Under the pieces are notes generated by a model. The model made no database searches and was not told the DNA's origin. It was given only the letters and a program-made list of their open reading frames with translations. A DNA stretch of 10,066 nucleotides from Ettlia oleoabundans (lineage: Eukaryota > Chlorophyta > Chlorophyceae > Chlamydomonadales): assembly GCA_019693395.1 (NCBI GenBank), contig JAAMXP010003762.1:1-10066 (forward strand), read 5' to 3'. Shown here piece after piece: positions 1-7,649 of this stretch. Position 1 is the first letter of the stretch, and each line of letters opens with the position of its first letter. Both the position numbers and the translations under genes were made by a program.

Positions 1-421
1 ACGAAGTAGTAAGGGAAATGGCTGACAAAAACTGCAGCTTGCACAGCCTACTACTAGGTTGTTATCCTAAGAGTTATTTCTCCTAAGCCTAGCTGCAGTG
101 TGATGCTCATGGTCCGCACCAGAGCACCCAGAACAGGGGCTGCAAGCTGCAGCGCCGTTGTGCCAAACCAAACCAAATTTAATTACCCAGATGGCCACAC
201 AAAGAGAGAATCGATGCACAAATAAAACCACACAAACAACAAACAAGTGTGGGAATAACAGCAGTGCTGTCTGCTCTTACTACTGAGTTCTGATGAAGTA
301 CACTGCTACCACCTTTGCTGGTCCTATGGAAAACAAACACTCAAGTTTCGCGCTGGAGTTCATGTGCGTGCAAACAATGCTATACTAAGTAACCCAGCAC
401 CCTGAACCCACCCCTGCTCAC
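1..421. other. Left-edge stretch: probable large P4H intron or downstream DNA
   Basis: The donor G|GTGAGC (421-416 on the minus strand) implies the P4H transcript continues here. The next exon should begin with a split codon followed by a conserved acidic GGET-type segment. No minus-strand frame shows that or the later His/Lys motifs. The DNA is more AT-rich than the exons, with A/C-rich runs such as CACACAAACAACAAACAAG near 229-247. No gene was seen. Confidence 0.5.
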
Positions 422-2272
422 CGCTGAGATACATCAGCACGGTGGCCACTCTCACCGAGCCGCCTCCCAGCCCTTCAGGGTTCTCATCAAGGTCCAGGTC
501 GTCCCAATGAGCACCGTACTGCAGGGTCAACAGGCGGCATTTGGAGGTACACAGTTGGGCCTTGGCCGATACCAAGTCCCACCGCTGAACAACATGGTCA
601 ATCCAGCTAGCCAACTCCGGAATCGAAAGGTTCAAAGATCAGCCGTCCTATTGAATGCAGCCAGGCTCTGTTCAATCAACATCCTCTCACCGTCTGGTTG
701 TTCTGGTACTTGAGCACTTGCATGTCCTCTGCGCAAGATAGCATGTGCACAGAAGGCTGAGCAAAACTTTCAAGCGCAGGCAGCCAGGCAGCACCAGAGC
801 ACTTGCAGGAGCGTGGCAGGCAAAACCCCCTCCTGACGTTCTATGTGTGTGGTGAAATTATAGCTGAGAAAAAGTCATAAACTTGAGGCCTTGACGCTGA
901 GTGAAAGGAGGTGGGCAGAATACCGGGATTCGTTGATGGGTGATAAACACCCATCCTTACCGTTCCCTTCCAGTTCTCACAGCCCACCTTCCCACCGGGC
1001 GCGGCATAAGCAGGGCAAAAAGAAATGCAGCGATTAGTCGTTGCAACGCTCAATCATCGCGTCCACCACCACCACGACCTACAACAACATAACCCAGACC
1101 GTGTCCTGCAGTGGCAAGGAAGAACGGACAGGGAGGAAGCACCTGCGTTCTCCACAGGGAGGTGCAGCCAGTCAGCGAGGCGATGCTCCACAGCATACAC
1201 CACCTCGTCCTGCCCCCGAGTCAGAAAGGTGCCCCAGGAGGTGCGAACTGCGGCGGCGATGGTGTAGAAAAGCAGGGATATTTGGTTAGCTCTGCATCCA
1301 AGACGACTGGCGGACAACTGGTGCAGTGGACAGCAGCTGTCGACGCCGAGGAAGCAAAGCCAGGGAGAGGGCAGATGCAATACAGCTTGCCAGGCCAGTT
1401 GCATCCAGCCATGGCAAGTCCAAATGCTGCTGAGTGCAAGCGTAGCCTGCCCACCGCCTAGCAGGCCAAGCAGCAAGGCATTGCCAGGAGGCGGCAGCTC
1501 TCACTTGGATCATCGCTGATGCTGCCATCAGGGTTTACCACGCTGCTGCGCTGGATGTGCGGACTGGCAATCTGCAGGCGCATCATGTCGAATAGATCAG
1601 GCAAACAAGTAGACAGGTATGCCGGTTGCGAGACGACCGGACGCCGGGCCAATTGCCGCAGGTGCACAAGCACCAGCTCACCCGATGACCCACCTGAGTC
1701 ATAGAACAACGCCCCGCCATTTACCCAGCCATGAACCCCAGCCCAACAGTCGCCTGTACACATATTCACCCATACCTATCCACCCACACCTGGGTCCCCC
1801 GGCCCCTCATCCACCCACCACAACCCATCACCATTCACCCACGTATGTGCGCATCACCACAGCCTTGCACTGATCCCGGGGCCGGCCTTGCCTTAATGAG
1901 GTGGTCGCACTCTTCATCTGTCAGGAGGTGGTGGTAAAGGTAGGCACGCGGCTTCCAGGACAGCTGCTCTATCCACGGCTGTGCAGCACAAGCAAGGCAG
2001 GTAGGTGAGCAGCGCATGCGGCACTGGTTGTGGCGCCGACTGCATGCAGGTGGCTGGAGGGGCCAAGTCTTGCCAACTGGGGTCCAGTCTCGCCAAAACG
2101 CATCAAAGCTCCATCCGTAACTGAAATACCAAGGACAAGGCCGTTGGCTTACTTTCTTAGCCACACTGGCCTCGTTGTGGACGCCGCCCTGGGCGCCGAC
2201 GGCAGCGGTGCTCGCTGCTGTTAGTAGGAGCGCCAAGCAGGCGAGGCGCCGGCGACTGAACACTATCACCAT
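422..2272 (-). CDS. Prolyl 4-hydroxylase, 5' six exons (C-terminal part absent from the window)
   Basis: 2-oxoglutarate/Fe(II) dioxygenase that hydroxylates proline in secreted proteins; in green algae and plants the usual substrates are hydroxyproline-rich wall proteins, modified in the ER/Golgi. Exons in transcript order: 2272-2153, 1978-1892, 1571-1505, 1247-1143, 728-691 and 518-422, giving 171 residues plus one base. Residues 1-28 look like a signal peptide or anchor (RRR, then a Leu/Ala core ending AVGA). Family motifs follow: WIEQLSWKPRAYLYHHLL (42-59), EECDHLIKIASPHIQRSSVV across a splice, IRTSWGTFLTRGQDEVV, and QVLKYQNNQTYGAHWDDLD. His143 and Asp145 form the HxD iron motif, and VRVATVLMYLS follows. 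The start is ATG 2272, with an in-frame TAG two codons upstream. The second iron His and the 2-oxoglutarate Lys should lie in later exons, and I cannot find them in 1-421. The family call is secure; the substrate is inferred. Confidence 0.9.
691..728 (-). other. 38-base internal exon of the P4H gene
   Basis: The acceptor TGCGCAG precedes AGGACATG and the donor ACG|GTGAGA follows. It encodes the end of a split Glu codon plus DMQVLKYQNNQT, exactly the segment missing between the PVENA exon and the YGAHWDD exon. Length and phases (2 bases in, phase 0 out) fit both neighbours. It is too short to appear in a plain ORF scan. Confidence 0.85.
1572..1891 (-). other. GC-AG intron (P4H intron 2)
   Basis: The donor reads AAG|GCAAGG and the acceptor CTGCAG|ATTGCC. 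Joining them in phase 0 gives HLIK-IASPHIQ, matching the family alignment without a gap. The nearest GT donor (TCA|GTGCAAGG, 18 bases downstream) is also phase 0 but would insert six residues (ARPAPG then S in part) into a conserved helix. The intron also holds a CCCA/CCAC-rich tract (plus strand, about 1760-1850). Confidence 0.75.
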
Positions 2273-2354
2273 CCTCTAATCTGCAAAGGCCTTGCGATTG
2301 CAGAGGCCAACGGGGGCCGGAAGGCCGAGGGGAGTGTCCACCGGGTTTGGTGGG

Positions 2355-2368
2355 TGCTGGCGCCAGCA
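2355..2368. promoter_or_regulatory. Perfect 14-bp palindrome upstream of the P4H start
   Basis: TGCTGGCGCCAGCA equals its own reverse complement. It lies 83 bases upstream of the P4H ATG. Its TGGCGCCA core resembles an E2F-type site (GGCGCC core), but binding is only a guess, and GC-rich palindromes occur by chance in such genomes. Confidence 0.3.
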
Positions 2369-2778
2369 AACGAATTTTCCGCACGCGTCCTACAGAGGCT
2401 AGAAAGCCGACAATGGAGCACTTTCAGCAGCAGGCATGGCATGCACGTGGCTCACAAGCCAGCTCAGCACCGCCGCCGCCAACGGCCTGTGGACTTGAGT
2501 CGGGAGCGTTACAAGAACGAGTTGTCCCATCGAGGCATTCTATGACGCGAAACAACGGCCTTGAAAACCATAGGACGTGGTGCTTTGCTGAGGGCCGAAC
2601 TCCCACTGCTAACCGTCAAAAGTCAAGCTGGAACACCAACTTGCTCGTGCACAGAGTGCTGACTACACTTCAGACGTACAGCTTGCTAGTAAGTCCACTA
2701 CAAGCACCTTATGCACTGCCAGAGTTGATGTCGTGTTTGGCACTTGTCCACTGCAGTGCCGGTCGTTGGGTCGGTCGG

Positions 2779-2816
2779 GTGTTTGTTTGTCCCCCTGCTC
2801 CATGGGGGCCAAACAC
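2779..2816. repeat. Imperfect inverted repeat / hairpin
   Basis: The outer arms GTGTTTG (2779-2785) and CAAACAC (2810-2816) are exact complements. Inside them CCCCC (2791-2795) pairs with GGGGG (2804-2808). The result is a two-part stem of 12 pairs with an uneven internal bulge and an 8-base loop. It lies in intergenic DNA with no gene attached. Confidence 0.4.
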
Positions 2817-4071
2817 AGGACATGGCGAAGTGAAAGGCAGCTCGGGAAACGTGAGTTTGAACATCTACAGAATCCACCAACATGCTAAAACATGTATCAC
2901 TGGCAGTAAGTAAAAACCAGTTCAGCAGCCCTGTTGCAATGTGGTGGGTGCTGGAACTTCAGGCCCGGAGAAACATCACAAAAAAGCAGCACAATTTCAA
3001 CAAACATCATTGCGCAGCCAGCGCAGAATGTGAAGAGCTGCTCAACGCCTGCAGCGGTGGAGCGAACTGGCCTAGGAATGGATTTGCTGGTCTCAACAAA
3101 TGACCTACGGACAGAGAGCAGATGCTAGGATTACCTGCGCCTGTTCCGAACTGCTGGCGCCTGGTCCCCCTTGCCGCACTGCATGGGCGCACGCGGCGCA
3201 GCAAAACGCTCTCTTTGGAGCCGCTGATCACCGGCACTGCTAGTCGGGGTTCAAGTCCACGAAACTGCCGACCCAGCTGCCGAGGGCTGAAGGCAGCCTG
3301 AAGCCGCAACCGCGACTGGCGGGGGTAACTTGACTGCACTTCGTTCGATTGCCTTATCAATAATGTGTGCTACGAAGGCAGTGTGCGAGAAGGTGTTTCC
3401 AAAAAGGATGAGAAACAAGACCTTGAGCGCTCTTGAACTTGAATGACCGCCATCGAGGCTTGATGCCCAACTGCGCTACACAACAATTCGTGGGATACGT
3501 GCTGCAGGGCCACAAAGACGCCCACAGATCATTGCGGCACAGCACAATGAGATGCGGCCCCATCGCTACACAAATGTGCACTCGCCACGTCGGCTGCGCC
3601 AACACTCTTGTTGACATCTCAGCCAGCGGCGATCATCGGGTCTTCGGGTTGTTGCCAGATTGTTGCTTGCTGCCCTGGTAACGTCCTGCTGCACGCCCCA
3701 GTGCTTCTCGATCGGCCCACGCGTAGTCAGCTCACTGACCGTGCCCACAGCACCTGGCAGCGCTCAGTTCACCTCCGATCCTACCTCCTCGCCAGCTCCT
3801 TCCAGCAGCTGGGGGGCCAATCACGGTTCCATGAGCCAACGGCGGGAGGGCAGCGAGAGAGGGGAGCGCGTGGACGAGGGCCTTAGACTTGCACAGCGGC
3901 CACCGGCCTTTGCTAGCCTTACGCAGGTGCGGGGGCGCGCGACTTGGAGGGCAGCTGAACCGGTGGGACAGCAGCTGTTTGAAGGTGGCAACCTTTGCTG
4001 CAAGCGCCGCTGCACCCAACGATGACCAATTCAGCGGTCAGGGGCTGTACCGGGGCAAACGCAGGCCTCGC

Positions 4072-4206
4072 ATGCAAGGCGCAGCGGGGGCCCTGGCCTC
4101 CCTGCTTGACTGGGATGTGGGGCACTAGGATCCAGCGTTTGGGCTCTCTTTACAGGCGGCGCCATCCAATAGGAAGAGGGCAACAGTATGGGAGGACAGG
4201 GTTTTG
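4072..4206 (+). other. Candidate extra 5' coding exons of the carrier gene
   Basis: An alternative 5' end: ATG 4072 to donor GAT|GTGGGG (4116), then acceptor TTTACAG before 4156 to donor TTG|GTGGGC (4206), then acceptor ATATGCAG into GGTGTTGTC at 4283. All joins are phase 0, like the other introns of this gene, and would give a 452-residue protein. Against it, the first intron would be only 39 bases, far below the 116-base minimum of the confident introns here, and the encoded residues match nothing I recognise. Confidence 0.2.
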
Positions 4207-4279
4207 GTGGGCAGGAGCCTGGCCGCTGGTGATGCCAGCCCTGCTGATCACTTTGTTGCCCCCGCTTCCGCTCCTTAAT

Positions 4280-6565
4280 ATGCAGGGTGTTGTCACTGCT
4301 GCCACTGGTGCTGGAGTGACCCTAGTGCTGCGTAGGGCGTTGGCGGGCACCAGCATGGGGGCTGCTGGACTTGGCCAGGTGAGCCATTTGATTGGCGGCA
4401 CCGTCCATGTTGCACAGCTTGCTAGTTCTTGAATGTGGCTTTGTTGCCCCTCCTGACTGTGAGCTCGAAAAGTTGAGTCATCCTCGCCAATGTTGCCTGC
4501 AGCCCACTGGTAAGGAGAGCTCTGTGACAGCAGCAGCAGCCGCAAGCAGCGCCGTCACTGTGGTGCCCTCCACCGCAGCAGTTGCAGCTCCGCCGCCGCC
4601 ACCCCCTCCGCCGCCGCAGCCTGACCAGAAGCCGGCACATGATGTGGTGGCAGGTGCCATGGCACGGGCAGCTTCACAGAGTACCATCCACCCACTGGAC
4701 ACAATGAAAGTTAGGATGCAGGCTGGCAGGGGCAGTGCCCCCGCCGGCAGCAGCAGCAGCAAGGCGCCGATCTTGCCCCCACGGCAAGCCACGCCGCTGG
4801 AGCGCAGGCTGTTAGAAGTCAAGGGCTTGTATAAGGTGGGTGGCTGATTGCAGGCTGTGTGGGTCTCATGCCATGCCGGCTGGGGACTTGCACGCTTGCA
4901 CTTGCTTGTGAGTCACTGAGCAGCTGAGCTGCGAGAAAGCTGCTGCCAGTTTCTGTGGCGGGATTGATGCACAACATTCTTTCCTCTCCGTGGAGGTGTG
5001 GTCTAGCATGGCACACCCAAGTGGAGTTGGTAGCGTGGCTGCTTGCCTTCATTTGATAGGCAGCTGGGATTCCGGCAGCTCGTCTTGCAGTGCCATTCCT
5101 GGTTGCTCCCCAGCGTTGGGGCAACCTCCAGCTGCCTGACGACCCACAACAGGCCTGTCTCACTGCGTTCGCATCAAATTTGGCCGCCTGTCGTTGCAGG
5201 GCGTAGTTGGGGCAGCCACGGGGGCAGGAATAATTATTGGCACCTACTTTGCCTTCTACTCCACCACCAAGCGTTTCTTGCGCGAGCGCACAGAACTGAG
5301 TGATGGAGCCACTGCCTTCACAGCCGGCGCCGCCGCGGCGCTGGGCAGCAGCGTGGTGAAAGTGCCACTGGCAGTGTGCATCCGGTCTGTTCAGGCAGGC
5401 ATCTATCGCAATGTCTTCCACGCGGCGTCGTCAATCGTGCAAGCGGCAGGAGTGCGCGGTTTGTTTACGGTGAGCATCAGGGCCTGGATGGCGGGGTGGG
5501 TGGGGGCTGGAGCGTGAGGGGCAGTGGTACTGCTCACGCGTAGCCCACAGTGCTAACCTGTCTATGTGCGGTGCCTGTCTATGTGCGGTGCTTTGCTGTT
5601 GAGCTGCTGTAACAATGCCTTTCACCCTGCCCTGCCCTGATCCCATACCCGTTGCCCTTCTCGCCCACACCTACAGGGCTTCCTGCCCACCGTGCTGGAG
5701 GATGTTCCGGATATGGCTGTGAAGTTTGCGGTGTATGAAACAATGCGCAATCTGCACAACCGGCTGAACGGCGGGCGGCCTGCCAACGTTGCGGAGGATT
5801 TGGTGATGGGTGGCGTGGCAGGCGCCGCGGCTGCCGCTGCCACCACCCCGCTGGATGTGCTTAAAACGGTGATGATGTGCAGCGCCTCGAGCCGTCCTAC
5901 CATTGTCAGTGCGGCGGCCGGGATCATGCGCGAGGGCAAAGGGCTGGCGCCTTTCTTCCGAGGCGTGGGGCCGCGTGCCCTCTCAAATGGCCTCAACTCA
6001 GCCATCTTCTTCTGCTTTTTCGAGGCCATCCGCCAGGTGGGTTGCATTCTCCGCGCAGATGGCAACATAGCACAGCGCAGGCCAGCAAGCAACAAGGGGC
6101 AGGGCAGGGGGGAGGGGGAGCAAGGGGATTCCAGGGTGCAAATTTTGCGCGGTTGGGACGGCATGAGTTGCTGAGCACTGGCTGGCAGGACATCAGGTGT
6201 GCTGGATGGAGCCCAGCGTAAGAACGTTCAGGTACAGCAGGCTGTGGTCTGTGTCCAGCCCGTTGAGGGGTTCGCTCCGCTGTGAGTCCCAGCTCGCCGC
6301 TTGTCGTGTTTCTGCTGCCTAAGGTGCTGCTCCGCCGCTGCTGCACTGTTTGGGCGTGCAGGTGCTGATTAAGAAGCAGCAGGAGCGGCTGCAGCCAGAG
6401 TGGCAGCAACGGCGGCGGCAGTTGAAGCAGTCGGCAGCGACGCAGCACACCCTGGTGCCTCAACTCCAGCTGCAACCTGCTGCTAGCGCCGCCACGCGGC
6501 CCCAGGGTTCGCCTGCCGCCTGTCTCACGCTAGCGCTGCCCGCCCCTGGGTGGCGCGAGCAGTAG
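4280..6565 (+). CDS. Mitochondrial carrier family (SLC25) protein, S-adenosylmethionine-carrier-like
   Basis: Six-helix organelle transporter in five exons: 4280-4378, 4503-4835, 5200-5469, 5677-6036 and 6362-6565. The model is 421 residues and every intron is phase 0. Three carrier repeats are visible. Repeat I starts HDVVAGAMARAASQS with PLDTMK at 97-102, and its second helix is GVVGAATGAGIIIGTYFAFY. Repeat II has PLAVCI at 200-205, where P-x-D/E-x-x-K/R is expected, then GLFTGFLPTVLEDVPDMAV and YETMR. Repeat III has TTPLDVLK (Pro 292), GLAPFFRGVGPRALSNGLNS and FFEAIR. The N-terminal region is Ala-rich with nine prolines in a row (63-71), perhaps a targeting region. A 67-residue Gln/Ala-rich tail follows helix 6. 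The overall pattern recalls plant SAM-carrier-like proteins; the substrate is inferred. The start is uncertain: in-frame ATGs also exist at 4022, 4115 and 4232, and extra 5' exons are possible. Confidence 0.85.
5557..5590 (+). repeat. Perfect tandem duplication, 2 x 17 bp
   Basis: The unit CCTGTCTATGTGCGGTG occurs twice head to tail (5557-5573 and 5574-5590) with no mismatch. It lies inside carrier intron 3 (5470-5676), so it does not alter the protein. It looks like a recent slippage or repair duplication. Confidence 0.95.
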
Positions 6566-7427
6566 CATGCGACCACAGTGTCCACCTGCAGTTTGCTGGC
6601 GGGCTGGTTAGCCAGCTTCCCATGTAGGCCAGCCTGGGGGGACTGCCTGGCTTTCTAATATCAGCCAGTCGTCTGCGCGTGCCTACCCTGTTGTGCTCTG
6701 CTCAGGCAGGGGCCAAGCGCTTCTGCAGCAGCAGAGGAGCAGCAGAGCTGCCTGGATGGAGCGCAGTGCCCCAACCAGCTGGATCCTTGCACAGGGCGGG
6801 TGCGGGTTGGATACCACGTTGCATTATTGAGCAGTGGCAGCTGTCCAGTGCCCGGCTGCCTGCCACCCGAATGCGCCCCTTTGTGCATACTTGCCCTCGT
6901 CTCCTCGAGAGCCGGTAGGCGGCCAGCACCCCCCGGTCTAATGTCCTGCGGCTGCTGGTGTGCTGTTACGAAGCACCCCCTGTACTCGTAACCCAACCTT
7001 CACGTCATGTCATGCCATGTTGACAATGCGCCTTCAGAAGCTGCAAGCTGCAATCATACAATGAGTCCCCCTCGCCTTCCCTTCTGCCCCCCCTGCCATC
7101 CTTTGTTACACCCTTACTTCATTCACGCACACACTCACACCCGTACTGAAGATCTGTTGATCGCACGCACTGAGTCTGCTTGCCTGTCGCTCTCGCCTGT
7201 CCCTTGCCCTATCTCTCTATCTTCTCGGAATGAACGCAATGCAGCACACGCGCCGTTGGAGCCACCCCGTCGATCTCTCGCGCTCTGTCCCAACCTGGCA
7301 TCTTCTTTACTTCCCAGGCAGCTATGGGTGCCTGTCACCGAAGAGGGGGCACTGCCTCCTACGTTCTCGCTGCACCTTTTGACATTTGGTTGTTTCACTT
7401 GCAAGTTAAAGCAGGCTGCGCTAAAAG

Positions 7428-7432
7428 TGTAA
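7428..7432 (+). terminator. Candidate poly(A) signal TGTAA for the carrier transcript
   Basis: TGTAA is the usual poly(A) signal of chlorophyte green algae. This is the only plus-strand copy I found downstream of the carrier stop, about 860 bases away. Long 3' UTRs are normal in these algae, but a five-base match is weak evidence alone. Confidence 0.3.
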
Positions 7433-7594
7433 TTCTGGCGGAACCACACCGTGCATTGCTGACAGTCAAGCAGACAAAGGTAGTAGGTTGTATGTGGAGA
7501 CGAGGAAAGCAGATGTGAGCGGGCCAGCAGCAAATGTGAGTGTACAGAAACAGTGCAACAAGGCGACCTCTACTCGAAAACTGGGCTGGTAGTA

Positions 7595-7599
7595 TTACA
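7595..7599 (-). terminator. Candidate poly(A) signal TGTAA for the MYB transcript (near copy)
   Basis: The plus strand reads TTACA, so TGTAA lies on the minus strand about 50 bases after the MYB stop codon. A second minus-strand copy at 7110-7106 would give a 3' UTR of about 540 bases, more typical of chlorophytes. I cannot say which is used. Confidence 0.3.
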
Positions 7600-7649
7600 G
7601 AATCGCTAATGGCAAAAGAGACTGCTTGTTGCAGTGCTGCCTCTTGATT

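Larger units (their letters stand above)
2273..4279. other. Divergent intergenic region between P4H and carrier genes
   Basis: About 2 kb separates the P4H start codon (minus) from the carrier start (plus), so both promoters and 5' UTRs should lie here. Several frames stay open for 60-188 codons, but their starts are TTG rather than ATG or their proteins match no family I recognise. The segment from about 3660 to 4230 is GC-rich and open in several plus frames, and may hold 5' UTR or extra carrier exons. No clear TATA element could be chosen. Confidence 0.5.
6566..7649. other. Convergent 3' region between carrier and MYB genes
   Basis: The carrier stop (TAG, ends 6565) and the MYB stop (TGA, 7652-7650 on minus) face each other across about 1.08 kb. 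The open frames here are not family-like. The plus strand is pyrimidine-rich from about 7063 to 7320, with ACAC/CTCT runs. The region is best read as two 3' UTRs and a spacer. Confidence 0.6.

Noticed and set aside
1458..1769. Extension of the third P4H exon into RLLAMPCCLAC on the minus strand.
   Set aside because: It is intron sequence: the donor CCAA|GTGAGA ends the exon and restores IRTSWGTFL in the next one.
1913..2147. Read-through frame after the first P4H exon, with an alternative 32-base intron ending TTTCAG.
   Set aside because: Splicing at that acceptor gives a stop within six codons, while splicing to 1978 joins the signal-peptide exon directly to the conserved WIEQLSWKPR segment in phase 0.
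2347..2913. 188-codon open frame on the plus strand in the intergenic region.
   Set aside because: It starts at TTG, has no domain-like pattern, and overlaps other equally open frames. Long chance frames are common in GC-rich DNA.
3240..3262. GGTTCAAGTCC, a match to the tRNA T-loop (B box).
   Set aside because: The flanking stem has a mismatch (CGGGG against CCACG), and no A box, anticodon arm or matching acceptor strand lies at the right distance upstream.
2897..3360. Possible two-exon minus-strand gene: an Arg/Ser-rich frame ending in a good donor (CAG|GTAATC at 3135) joined in phase to a 50-codon frame at 3048-2897.
   Set aside because: The frame begins with TTG, not ATG, and a stop lies four codons upstream of that TTG with no ATG between. 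The implied intron is short (86 bases) and the product matches no family I know.
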